The position numbers were made by a program, and so were the translations under genes. The notes under the pieces are model-generated. The model saw only the letters and a list, made by a program, of their open reading frames with translations, was not told where the DNA came from and searched no databases. Shown in pieces: positions 56,403 to 64,000 of a stretch of DNA of 64,000 bases. Source of the DNA: Piscinibacter defluvii (GTDB taxonomy: Bacteria; Pseudomonadota; Gammaproteobacteria; Burkholderiales; Burkholderiaceae_C); the NCBI RefSeq assembly GCF_004011805.1, contig NZ_ML137197.1, positions 1 through 64,000 on the forward strand. The letters are read 5' to 3'. The stretch's first letter is position 1, and the number at the start of each line of letters is the position of its first letter.

Positions 56403-56888
56403 ATGAGAAGCACTTGGCGCACCGCCTGGCAGGGCCAGGACATCGTTGTCTTCCGCGACGACGACGAGATCGACCGCGTGCACGCGCCTGACATCCAGCG
56501 TGTCGTGTTCGTGCACCGCGACGCCGGCGAGTCGCCCGGCGACCTGCTCTACGCCGTCGTGGAGCTCGAGGAGGAATGCCTCATCTTCCCCGACTTCACC
56601 GGCTTCGCCGGGCGGGTGAACTTCGAGCGCCAGGCCTTCTGGGCCGAGAAGGGCTGCGTGTACTGGGCCAGCGATTCGCGTGCCTCGCTGCCGATGCGGC
56701 TGCGCCGCGGGCGCTGGCTGCTGCGCACCGCGGGGCCGGACTTCGTGCGCGTGCCGCGTGTCGAGGTGAGTCCGCTGGTCGAGAAGTGGCCGCTGCAGGG
56801 CCCGCAGACCTGGGAGCAGCGCAAGTGGCGGCGCATCGAGAACAGCCGCCCGTTCGCCTCGACGCGGCCCGGCCAGCTGCGCGCCTGA
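56403..56888 (+). CDS. Conserved hypothetical protein
   Basis: 161 residues, soluble, acidic N-terminal half (VVFRDDDEIDRVHAPDIQRVVFVHRD) and a basic, Trp-rich C-terminal half (FWAEKGCVYWASDS; LRRGRWLLRT; KWRRIENSRPF). No named family known to me. ATG 56403 has GGAG about 9 bases upstream; an ATG at 56373 overlaps the candidate operator and is less likely. It sits alone behind a CRP-type site. Confidence 0.75.
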   Translation: MRSTWRTAWQGQDIVVFRDDDEIDRVHAPDIQRVVFVHRDAGESPGDLLYAVVELEEECLIFPDFTGFAGRVNFERQAFWAEKGCVYWASDSRASLPMRLRRGRWLLRTAGPDFVRVPRVEVSPLVEKWPLQGPQTWEQRKWRRIENSRPFASTRPGQLRA

Positions 56889-56921
56889 GGCGCCCGCGGC
56901 GCCGCGGGGCCGGCCCGCGCC

Positions 56922-58010
56922 TCACGACTCGCCGCGCTTCATCTTCAGCCGCGTGCGGCCCTCGCGTCCGCGCGCCTTCCACAGCGCCACCTGCTGCTGG
57001 CGCTCGAGCGCGCTCATCGTGTCGCGGCGCGCCTCGCGCAGCAGCTTGTGGTAGTTGCGCAGCCGGTCGTCGTCGACGCCCTCGCGCACCGCGCAGCCGG
57101 GCTCGCCCTGGTGCGCGCAGTTGCGGAAGCGGCAGGCCGGCGCGAGCCGCGCGATGTCGTCGAAGGTCGCCGCCACGTCGGCCGCGTCGGCATCCGGCCG
57201 CAGCGCGCGCAGCCCCGGCGTGTCGATCACGCAGGCGCCGCCGACGAGGCGGAACAGCGTGCGTGCGGTGGTGGTGTGCTGGCCGCGCCCGTCGCTCTCG
57301 CGCACCGCCCCGGTGTCCTGCAGCGCCGTGCCGAGCAGCGTGTTGGTCAGCGTCGACTTGCCGGCGCCGGAGGAGCCCATCAGCACCAGCGTTCGGCCCT
57401 CGCCCAGGTGATGGGCAAGGCGGTCCACGCAATCGGCGTCGCGTGTGTCCACCGCGATCATCTCGGCGCCGGCCGGCATGCGAGCGCGCAGTTCCCGGAT
57501 GCGGCAGTACAGCGTCGCCGCGTCGGGCACGGTGTCGGCCTTGCTCAGCACGATCACCGGCTGCACGCCGCTGCCCTGCACCAGCGCGAGGAAGCGCTCG
57601 AGCCGGCGCGGGTTGAAGTCCGCGTCCAGGCCCATCACGAGCAGCGCGGTGTCGACGTTGCTGACCACCGGGTGGCGGCGCCCGTCGGCATCGCGCCGCA
57701 CCAGGTGCGTCAGCGGCGGCACGCGCGCGTGCACCCAGCAGTCGCCATGCGCGTCCTCGGCGGCGAGCACCCAGTCGCCGACGGCGAGCATGTCGTCGGC
57801 CTCGGCGAGCAGGCGCACCAGGCGCGGCAGCGCACGCGCCTCGCGCTCGGTGCGGCCGTCGTGCAGGCGCAGCGTCTCGCGGTGCAGCGCGACGAGACGC
57901 ACCAGGCGCGCATGGTCCAGGCCGTGCGCGGCGGCCAACGCGATCGCCTGTTGCGCGATCGCCGGTTGCAGACCCATCGAACGCAGCGGTTCGACATCGA
58001 TGTTCATCAT
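56922..58010 (-). CDS. rsgA: Ribosome small-subunit-dependent GTPase A
   Basis: 362 residues. Circularly permuted GTPase: G4 VLSKAD, then G1 GSSGAGKST near 213, G2 and G3 DTPGLR, preceded by an OB-fold. The C-terminal zinc segment is CRFRNCAHQGEPGCAV. Matures the 30S subunit by releasing RbfA. Starts at the doublet ATG-ATG (58010/58007). The N-terminus is longer than E. coli RsgA before the OB fold. Confidence 0.93.
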   Translation of the reverse strand: MMNIDVEPLRSMGLQPAIAQQAIALAAAHGLDHARLVRLVALHRETLRLHDGRTEREARALPRLVRLLAEADDMLAVGDWVLAAEDAHGDCWVHARVPPLTHLVRRDADGRRHPVVSNVDTALLVMGLDADFNPRRLERFLALVQGSGVQPVIVLSKADTVPDAATLYCRIRELRARMPAGAEMIAVDTRDADCVDRLAHHLGEGRTLVLMGSSGAGKSTLTNTLLGTALQDTGAVRESDGRGQHTTTARTLFRLVGGACVIDTPGLRALRPDADAADVAATFDDIARLAPACRFRNCAHQGEPGCAVREGVDDDRLRNYHKLLREARRDTMSALERQQQVALWKARGREGRTRLKMKRGES

Positions 58011-58167
58011 GGTGGAGCAGGACCCGTGAGTCGTCCGGTCCGCGCGTCGGGCGCGGACACGCATCACCCGATGCAGGGCACCAGGCACGAAGGCAGACGG
58101 CGGCGGCGCGGCGTGCGCGCGGCGGGAGGCTCGACCGGAAACGGGAGAGGAAGACCCGGAGGGCGCG

Positions 58168-58209
58168 TCAGGCGGCGGCCGCGAGGAGGGCAAGATCAGT
58201 CGTCTTCAT
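58168..58209 (-). CDS. Possible 13-residue leader peptide upstream of rsgA
   Basis: ATG 58209 is preceded by AGGAGGTG with a 4-base gap to the ATG, an unusually perfect ribosome site. The frame reads MKTTDLALLAAAA then TGA. It lies about 160 bases before rsgA on the same strand and in the 403-base interval 58011-58413 where no larger gene is seen. It could be a leader controlling rsgA or a free micropeptide. Confidence 0.45.
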   Translation of the reverse strand: MKTTDLALLAAAA

Positions 58210-58413
58210 CGGGCACCTCCTCGGTTCGGGTTGGGACGCGAGGCCAGCGCGGCCTCGAGCGAAGGCGCGCAGTGTCGCAGCATCGATGGCCGCGGTCAAC
58301 CGCGGCGCGGGCACGCTGCGCCGCGACTGCAACAGGGTCTTGCGCCGAAGGGGCTTGGTCGCGCGCCGTACCATCGGCGCTTCTTCCCTTTCCTTCGATC
58401 GAGGATGTCGACG

Positions 58414-59253
58414 ATGAAGCGCTGGTTCCTCGGCCTGCTGATGGCCGTCTTCTCGCTGTCCATGCTGCCCGATCCGGCCGAGGCCAAGCGCCTGGGCGGC
58501 GGCGGTTCGTCGGGCATGCAGCGCAGCGTGCCCTCGCGCGCGCCGGACGCGACGCCGGGCACGCCGGCACAGTCGGCGGCCGCGGCCGCCGCGCCGCGCC
58601 GTTCGTGGATGGGTCCGGTGGCCGGCCTCGCCGCGGGCCTGGGCATCGCGGCGCTCGCCAGCCACTTCGGCTTCGGCGAGGAGCTGGCCAACTTCATCAC
58701 CATCGCGCTGCTGGCGGTGCTGGGGATCGTGCTGGTGCGCTGGCTGATGCGGCGCTTCGCCGCGCCGGCGAGCGCCGCGCCGCGCGGCATGCAGTTCGCC
58801 GGCATGCCGGGCGCCTCCACCCCGCCGACCGCACTGCCGTCGCAGGGCAGTGGCGGCAGTGCTGCCGCGGCCGGGCCCGCCGGCTTCGACGCGGCCGGGT
58901 TCGCCCGCCTGGCGAAGATGATCTTCATCCGCCTGCAGACCGCCAACGACCGCGGCGACCTGGACGACCTGCGCGCCTTCACGACGCCCGAGATGTTCGC
59001 CGCGATCCGGCTCGACCTGCAGGAGCGCCAGGGCGCCGAGCAGCAGACCGACGTGCTGCAGGTCGACGCCGAGGTGCTGGATGTTGCCGAGGAGGCGGGG
59101 CGCCAGGTGGTCAGCGTGCGTTTCCACGGCCTGATCCGCGAGCAGCGCGACGCGGCGGCGGCGCCGTTCGACGAGGTCTGGCACCTGGTGCGGCCGGTCG
59201 ACGGCAGCCGCGACTGGGCCATCGCAGGCATCCAGCAGCGACAGCAAGCCTGA
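58414..59253 (+). CDS. Tim44-like domain protein
   Basis: 279 residues. ATG 58414 is 9 bases after GAGG; the ATG at 58405 abuts it. A signal peptide (RWFLGLLMAVFSLSMLPDPAEA) and a low-complexity Gly/Ser/Ala stretch precede one membrane helix (ANFITIALLAVLGIVLVRWLM). The C-terminal 140 residues are the Tim44/TIM44-like fold (FARLAKMIFIRLQTANDRGD; VWHLVRPVDGSRDWAIAGIQ). Function in bacteria unknown, probably envelope-associated. Confidence 0.85.
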   Translation: MKRWFLGLLMAVFSLSMLPDPAEAKRLGGGGSSGMQRSVPSRAPDATPGTPAQSAAAAAAPRRSWMGPVAGLAAGLGIAALASHFGFGEELANFITIALLAVLGIVLVRWLMRRFAAPASAAPRGMQFAGMPGASTPPTALPSQGSGGSAAAAGPAGFDAAGFARLAKMIFIRLQTANDRGDLDDLRAFTTPEMFAAIRLDLQERQGAEQQTDVLQVDAEVLDVAEEAGRQVVSVRFHGLIREQRDAAAAPFDEVWHLVRPVDGSRDWAIAGIQQRQQA

Positions 59254-59257
59254 GCCG

Positions 59258-59986
59258 GTGCGCCTGACGATCCTGACCGGCCATTCGCGCGGTCTGGGTG
59301 CCGCGCTGGCCGCTCAGCTGATCGCTCGTGGCGACCGCGTGCTCGGCATCGCGCGCCACGCGCTGCCGCTGCCTGCCGGGGCGCTCGAGCAGTGGCCGCA
59401 CGACCTGGCCGACCCGCTGCCGCTGGCCGTGCGGCTGCAGACCTGGCTGGAGGCCCAGGACCCGTCGGCCATCGAGCAGGCCACGCTGATCAACAACGCC
59501 GGCGTGGTGAGCACGCCGCAGCCGCTGCGCGAGGCCGACCCGGCTGCCCTGTCGGCTGCACTGCGGGTCGGGCTGGAGGCCACGCTGCTGCTGTGCCAGG
59601 CCTTCCTGGCCGGCACGCGCGGCTGGACCCTGCCGCGCCGCGTGCTGAACGTCTCCTCCGGGCTCGGGCGCCGTGCGATGGCCAGCAGCGCCGCCTACTG
59701 CGCCGCCAAGGCCGGCATGGACCACCTGACGCGCTGCCTCGCGCTGGAGGAGGCGCTGGTGCCGCACGGCGCGCGGGTCGCCTCGGTCGCGCCGGGGGTG
59801 TTCGACACCGACATGCAGCGCCAGCTGCGCAGTGCCGATGCGGCGGCCTTCCCGGACCGCGACGTGTTCGTCGCGCTGCACCGCGACGGCCAGCTGCTCG
59901 CGCCCGACGCCGCCGCGCAGCGGCTGCTGGCCTTCCTCGAGCGGCCCGATTTCGGCGCCGAGCCGGTGGCCGACGTGCGCCACTGA
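59258..59986 (+). CDS. SDR-family NAD(P)-dependent oxidoreductase
   Basis: 242 residues, GTG 59258 only 4 bases after the previous stop, so co-transcribed. N-terminal TGHSRGLGAALA cofactor loop, NNAG in LINNAGVVS, Ser in LNVSSGLG and YCAAK as the YxxxK pair. A classical short-chain dehydrogenase; the substrate is not predictable (sepiapterin reductase-like enzymes look similar). Confidence 0.9.
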   Translation: MRLTILTGHSRGLGAALAAQLIARGDRVLGIARHALPLPAGALEQWPHDLADPLPLAVRLQTWLEAQDPSAIEQATLINNAGVVSTPQPLREADPAALSAALRVGLEATLLLCQAFLAGTRGWTLPRRVLNVSSGLGRRAMASSAAYCAAKAGMDHLTRCLALEEALVPHGARVASVAPGVFDTDMQRQLRSADAAAFPDRDVFVALHRDGQLLAPDAAAQRLLAFLERPDFGAEPVADVRH

Positions 59987-59993
59987 GGCCCGC

Positions 59994-60248
59994 TCAGCTG
60001 TTCGGCTGCGCGGCGCGTTGGGCCAGGCGCGTGGGCGCACCCAGCGGACGCTGGCCGATCACCGTCACCATCGGCAGCTCCACGACCTCGGTGCGCAGCG
60101 CCTCGCGGCTGCCGATCACCTGCACGGTGGGCATCATCACCACCGGTGCCGGCAGCACGGCCGCCTCGCCGGCCTGCATCTGCAGGGCGGTGGCGGCCAC
60201 GGCGACGGTGGCGAGGGCGGCGGGCAGCAGGCGCATCAGCGTGTTCAT
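59994..60248 (-). CDS. Small exported protein with duplicated TonB-box-like segment
   Basis: 84 residues. A signal peptide (LMRLLPAALATVAVAATALQMQA) is followed by two similar short stretches, MPTVQVIGSREAL and LPMVTVIGQRPL, which resemble the start of TonB-dependent receptors. GAGGA precedes ATG 60248. No beta-barrel follows. I know no named family; the function is unknown. Confidence 0.65.
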   Translation of the reverse strand: MNTLMRLLPAALATVAVAATALQMQAGEAAVLPAPVVMMPTVQVIGSREALRTEVVELPMVTVIGQRPLGAPTRLAQRAAQPNS

Positions 60249-60413
60249 GGCGGGGTCCTCGGTGGCGTGGTGTCGGTGTCGATGCGAGGCAGTATCGGCA
60301 GCCGGTCACGCCGGAGCGATGCGTTTGCGACGGACTGCGCGAGCGCGCGACGAAACGCCGCCGGGACGGGCCAGAATCCGCGCTCCCCGCCCGCGACCCG
60401 GAGTCCGCCGACG

Positions 60414-62426
60414 ATGACCCGCCTGCTCCTGGCCACCGCCTTGTGGCTGCTCTCCGCCTGCGCCGCCCCGCCGGGTGCCCCGCCGGCGCCGGCGGCGGCA
60501 GCGGCCGAGCCGGTGATCGCGCCGAACCCGGCCCTGGTGGTGCAGGGCATCCCGCCGGTCCCGGCGCGGCTGGCCGACGCGGTGGCGCGCTACACCGATT
60601 TCCGCGGCCACACCTTCGTCGAGTGGCATCCGCTCAGGCGCGAGATGCTGGTCACGCACCGTCCGGCCGGCGGCAGCACCACGCAGCTGTTCCGCATCGC
60701 CGCGCCGCTGGCCGAGCCGGAGCAGCTCACCGACGGACCCGACCCGGTGCGCGAGGCGAGCTGGGAGCCGCAGCGCGGCGAGTACCTGGTGTTCGAGCGC
60801 GCCAGTCGCGGCGACGAGGCCACGCAGCTGTTCCGCCTCGACCTGGCCACGCGCGAGCTGACGCTGCTGACCGACCCGAAGGAGCGTCACGAGATGCAGG
60901 GCTGGCTGCACGGCTCGAGCCGGCTGCTGGTGATGTCGATGCCGCTGGACCGCACGGCCGCCGGCGGCAGTCGCGCGCAGGTCAGCCAGGTGCTGAGCCT
61001 GGTCGACCCGGCGCAGCCGACGCAGCGCCGGCGCATCGCCGAGCTGCCGGGCAGCGGCTGGTTCGTCGGCGGCGTCGCGCGGGACGACCGCAGCGTCGCG
61101 CTGACCCGCTGGATCTCGGCCACCGAGTCGCAGCTGTGGCTGCTGCGCCTGGACACCGGCCGGCGGGTGCAGATGCTGCCGGCGCCGGCCTCGCGCGAAC
61201 GGGCCGCCCACCTGGCCGGCGGCTTCCGGCGCGACGGCCGCGGCCTGTGGCTGCTGTCGGACCGCGACGGCGAGTTCCTGCAGCTGTCGCTGTTCGACCT
61301 CGGCACGAAGAAGCTGCGCCCGCTGACGCGCCACATCCCGTGGGACGTCGAGCGCCCGACGGCCAGCGAGGACGGGCGCTGGCTGGCCGTGCAGGCCAAT
61401 GTCGACGGGCGCGACGAGCTGCGCCTGTTCGACGCTCGCCGGCTCACCGAGCTGAAGCTGCCGCCGCTGCCGGCCGGCCGCATCGCAGCGGCGGGCTTCC
61501 ACCGCGCGCGCGCCGAGCTGGCCTTCTCGGTCAGCAGCGCGACGTCGCCGAGCCAGGTCTGGACGCTCGCGCCCGAGGGCGGCGCCGCCGAGGCCTGGAC
61601 CCGCGTGCAGGCCCCGGCCGGTGCGGCGCCGGAGCAGTTCGCCGAGTCACAGGTGGTGCGCTGGACCAGCTTCGACGGGCGCAGCATCTCCGGCCTGCTG
61701 ACCCTGCCGCCGGCGCGCTTCGAGGGCCGGCGCCCGGTGCTGATCGACATCCACGGCGGCCCCGAGTCGCAGGCGCGCGCCGGGTTCCTGGACCGCAGCA
61801 ACTACTTCGTCGAGGAGCTCGGCCTGGCGGTGATCCGCCCCAACGTGCGCGGCTCGTCGGGCTACGGCAAGGCCTTCCTCGGGCTCGACGACGGCCGCAA
61901 GCGCGAGGACGCGGTCAAGGACATCGGCGCGCTGCTCGACTGGATCGCCACGCAGCCGCGCCTGGACGCCGCGCGCGTGGTGGTCAGCGGCGGCAGCTAC
62001 GGCGGCTTCATGAGCCTGGCCACGGCCGCGACCTACGCCGACCGGATCGCCGGCGCGATCGACGTGGTGGGCATCTCCAACATCGTCAGCTTCCTGCGCA
62101 ACACCGAAAGCTACCGGCGCGACCTGCGCCGCGCCGAGTACGGCGACGAGCGCGACGAGGCGATGCGCGAGTTCCTCGAGCGCATCTCGCCGCTGTCGAA
62201 TGCACACCGGATCGTCAAGCCGCTGTTCGTCGTGCAGGGCCGCAACGACCCGCGCGTGCCCTGGACCGAGGCCGAGCAGATCGTCGCGCGGGTGCGCGAG
62301 AACGGCACGACAGTGTGGTACCTGCGCGCCGAGAACGAAGGCCACGGCTTCGTGCGCAAGGAGAACGCGGACTTCCAGTTCTACGCGACCGTGCTGTTCC
62401 TGCGCCAGGTGCTCGGGCTGGACTGA
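60414..62426 (+). CDS. S9 family prolyl oligopeptidase-type lipoprotein peptidase
   Basis: 670 residues. ATG 60414 with GGAG upstream opens a signal ending LLSACAA (lipobox), then a Pro/Ala linker. Residues about 60-400 form a beta-propeller (DPVREASWEPQRGEYLVFER; GLWLLSDRDGEFLQL). The C-terminal alpha/beta hydrolase has Ser in SGGSYGGFMS, Asp in QGRNDPRVPW and His in NEGHGFVRKEN. Acts on small peptides at the envelope. Confidence 0.93.
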   Translation: MTRLLLATALWLLSACAAPPGAPPAPAAAAAEPVIAPNPALVVQGIPPVPARLADAVARYTDFRGHTFVEWHPLRREMLVTHRPAGGSTTQLFRIAAPLAEPEQLTDGPDPVREASWEPQRGEYLVFERASRGDEATQLFRLDLATRELTLLTDPKERHEMQGWLHGSSRLLVMSMPLDRTAAGGSRAQVSQVLSLVDPAQPTQRRRIAELPGSGWFVGGVARDDRSVALTRWISATESQLWLLRLDTGRRVQMLPAPASRERAAHLAGGFRRDGRGLWLLSDRDGEFLQLSLFDLGTKKLRPLTRHIPWDVERPTASEDGRWLAVQANVDGRDELRLFDARRLTELKLPPLPAGRIAAAGFHRARAELAFSVSSATSPSQVWTLAPEGGAAEAWTRVQAPAGAAPEQFAESQVVRWTSFDGRSISGLLTLPPARFEGRRPVLIDIHGGPESQARAGFLDRSNYFVEELGLAVIRPNVRGSSGYGKAFLGLDDGRKREDAVKDIGALLDWIATQPRLDAARVVVSGGSYGGFMSLATAATYADRIAGAIDVVGISNIVSFLRNTESYRRDLRRAEYGDERDEAMREFLERISPLSNAHRIVKPLFVVQGRNDPRVPWTEAEQIVARVRENGTTVWYLRAENEGHGFVRKENADFQFYATVLFLRQVLGLD

Positions 62427-62432
62427 CCGGGC

Positions 62433-63173
62433 TCAGCCGACCGGGTCCTGGAAGCCGCCGCGCCGATAGGTCAGCACCAGGGTATCGCGGTGCCCGCCGG
62501 GCCCGGCCGGCTGGATCGGCGTGGTCTCGTGGATCACGCGTTCGTCGTCCAGCAGCACGGTCGTCCAGGGCTCGCTGAGGGTGAAGCGCTGGCCGGCCGG
62601 GCCGGCGGCCTCGAACACACGCGACTCGCCGCCCTTCACGTTCTCGCGCGCCACCAGCACCACCACGACGAAGTCCACGCCGTCGCGGTGCGCGCCCTCG
62701 GGCGTCGGGCGGCCGATGCCGTCGGTGGTGTCGATGCGGAACGGATGGGCCTCGACGTACCAGCGTGTCTCGCCCTTCACGCGCGTGAACAGCGCGCCCA
62801 GGCCGGCCAGCAGGCGCGTCCAGGCCGGGCTGTCGCAGATCGACGGCTCGATCGGCTCGAACCAGCGCTCGATGCCGCCGTGCAGTGCGTTGTAGTCCAC
62901 CGGCTGCCAATGGGCGCGGTGCGGCACGCGCGTGACGCTGTCGCCCTCGACGACGAAGCTGCCATGCCGGCGGCGCCGGTAGCGGCCGCCGTCGCGCAGG
63001 TGGGTGTCCGGTGGCAGGCGGCTCCAGGCCGGGCGCCAGGCCTCGAGTTCGGCGGCGGCGAGGCCGGTCAGGTCGCGCAGGCCGGCGGCGTCGAGCACGG
63101 CCTGGCCCTGGCGGCGCAGCACCTCGGCGGCGTCGCCGGGGGCGGTGATGGGCGGGGCGAGCAAGGGGGTCAT
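62433..63173 (-). CDS. 2-oxoglutarate/Fe(II) dioxygenase family protein
   Basis: 246 residues from ATG 63173. The iron triad fits: HRD in EGAHRDGVDFV, distal His in ERVIHETTPI, and the 2OG-binding Arg probably in GHRDTLVLTYRRGG. Similar 2OG-Fe oxygenases hydroxylate free amino acids (BsmA-like group), but the substrate is unknown. Its 3' end faces the S9 gene with 6 bases between stops. Confidence 0.82.
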   Translation of the reverse strand: MTPLLAPPITAPGDAAEVLRRQGQAVLDAAGLRDLTGLAAAELEAWRPAWSRLPPDTHLRDGGRYRRRRHGSFVVEGDSVTRVPHRAHWQPVDYNALHGGIERWFEPIEPSICDSPAWTRLLAGLGALFTRVKGETRWYVEAHPFRIDTTDGIGRPTPEGAHRDGVDFVVVVLVARENVKGGESRVFEAAGPAGQRFTLSEPWTTVLLDDERVIHETTPIQPAGPGGHRDTLVLTYRRGGFQDPVG

Positions 63174-63238
63174 GCCCGGATGATGCCGCGGATCGCGACC
63201 GGCGTATGCTGCGCCACCCCCACCCACCGGAGAACGCG

Positions 63239-63379
63239 ATGACCCTGTGCCCGATCGCCCTGGCCGCCGGTTGCCGCAAATGCCCGGCCTTCTCGGTCTG
63301 CCCGCTCAAGAGCGTGCTCGGCGACCAGCCCAAGCCGGGCGCGGCCGCACCCGCGAAGGACGCCGACAAGAAGCGGTGA
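63239..63379 (+). CDS. Small four-cysteine protein
   Basis: 46 residues: cysteines spaced C-x7-C-x2-C-x5-C (C4, C12, C15, C21) in MTLCPIALAAGCRKCPAFS, then a Lys/Pro/Ala tail. It may bind zinc or a small metal cluster. GGAG is 6 bases before the ATG. Its TGA overlaps the next gene's GTG (GTGA). Similar small proteins are common in Burkholderiales; the function is unknown. Confidence 0.7.
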   Translation: MTLCPIALAAGCRKCPAFSVCPLKSVLGDQPKPGAAAPAKDADKKR

Positions 63380-63861
63380 GCACGGCGCCGGACCGTGCGG
63401 CCGCGCTGATCCGCACGCTCGGCCTGCAGCCGCACCCCGAGGGCGGCCACTACCGCGAGTGGTTCCGCTCGGGCGCACCGGTGCAGCCCGGCGACGGCCG
63501 CGGCACGCGCGCCGCACTGACCTGCATCGACTTCCTGCTGCGGCGCGGCGAGTTCAGCGCCTGGCACCGCGTCGCCTCCGACGAGCTGTGGCACCTGCTC
63601 GAGGGCGGGCCGCTGCGGCTGTGGCTGATGCCGCCGACGCTCGAGCGCGTCGAGGCCGTCGTGCTCGGCGCGGGCCAGCCGCCGCGCCACGCGGTGCCGG
63701 CGTCGTGGTGGCAGGCGGCCGAGCCGCTGGGCGAGTTCGCGCTGTGCGGCGCGAGCGTCGCGCCGGGCTTCGAGTTCGCCGACTTCGCCTTCGCGCGCGA
63801 CGACGCCCCGGTGCGCGAGGCGCTGCAGCGCCTGCGGCCCGAGGCCCTGCGGCTGCTGTAG
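63376..63861 (+). CDS. DUF985 cupin-domain protein
   Basis: 161 residues, start GTG 63376. Cupin motifs: LQPHPEGGHYREWFRSG, FSAWHRVASDELWHLLEGGPL and ASVAPGFEFADFAFA. The His/Glu pattern suggests a metal site in a small beta-barrel. Translational overlap with the Cys-rich protein implies joint expression. No enzyme activity can be assigned. The rest of the window after 63861 shows no gene. Confidence 0.85.
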   Translation: MSTAPDRAAALIRTLGLQPHPEGGHYREWFRSGAPVQPGDGRGTRAALTCIDFLLRRGEFSAWHRVASDELWHLLEGGPLRLWLMPPTLERVEAVVLGAGQPPRHAVPASWWQAAEPLGEFALCGASVAPGFEFADFAFARDDAPVREALQRLRPEALRLL

Positions 63862-64000
63862 CGCGCCTTCGAGGCGGCGCCGGCGGGCGAGTTCCGCACC
63901 CTGCGGTCACTTTGCGCCGCGTTACGCGATCCGACACAGCTTTACCCACGGACGAACCGTGTTCACGCGGGCCGCCCATCGTGGCGCCACCCGCTGCTGC

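Overview
The window is GC-rich bacterial chromosome, probably a betaproteobacterium of the order Burkholderiales (Rubrivivax / Leptothrix / Ideonella type). The evidence is the very high GC third-codon bias, the gene order ftsK-lolA-rarA, a GuaC-type GMP reductase, a Bug/TctC-type binding protein, a liv transporter operon and other families typical of that group. This assignment comes from gene content; no database was searched.

Region 1 (1-8334) is the right end of a genomic island that begins outside the window. Its right boundary is a 47-base 3' copy of a tRNA-Asn gene (8288-8334). It carries a tyrosine integrase, a HIT protein, a restriction endonuclease of the family that recognises phosphorothioate DNA, a NYN/LOTUS putative nuclease, an autoinhibited Fic protein with an operator-like upstream region, a small DUF2188 protein, and a two-gene unit ending in an HTH/ImmA-IrrE metallopeptidase. 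The content resembles a defence and stress island.

Region 2 (8335-34942) is ordinary chromosome: secreted proteins, UvrD helicase, patatin lipase, GMP reductase, a DUF4397 lipoprotein, an OmpR-type regulator, an S41 protease, valS, galU, tusA, cysM with a NUDIX gene, tRNA-Leu(CAA), rhomboid, cytochrome c, an inactive-looking DegP relative, a ferredoxin-reductase and livHMGF. Several paralogues here have lost catalytic residues (2-hydroxyacid dehydrogenase-like, DegP-like).

Region 3 (34943-49393) is the most interesting part. The chromosomal rarA gene is cut in two by a 13.1-kb element (35521-48636) flanked by the 6-bp direct repeat CGTAGA. The element has imperfect terminal inverted repeats and a six-gene, mostly translationally coupled operon: three large tyrosine recombinases, a small HTH/coiled-coil protein, a second coiled-coil protein and a RecD2-like helicase. 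The first four match the ginABCD plan of GInt elements. The cargo is a secreted phosphodiester glycosidase-family protein and a complete second rarA. That rarA copy differs from the chromosomal gene exactly at the integration motif, so the element appears to break a replication-repair gene and supply an insertion-resistant substitute.

Region 4 (49394-64000) is chromosome again: lolA and ftsK upstream of the broken rarA, then an intradiol dioxygenase, a beta-CASP RNase-like protein coupled to a DUF4010 membrane protein that probably starts with CTG, a gene behind a perfect CRP-type palindrome, rsgA preceded by a possible 13-residue leader peptide, Tim44-like and SDR proteins, an S9 peptidase, a 2OG-Fe dioxygenase, and a small Cys-rich protein coupled to a cupin.
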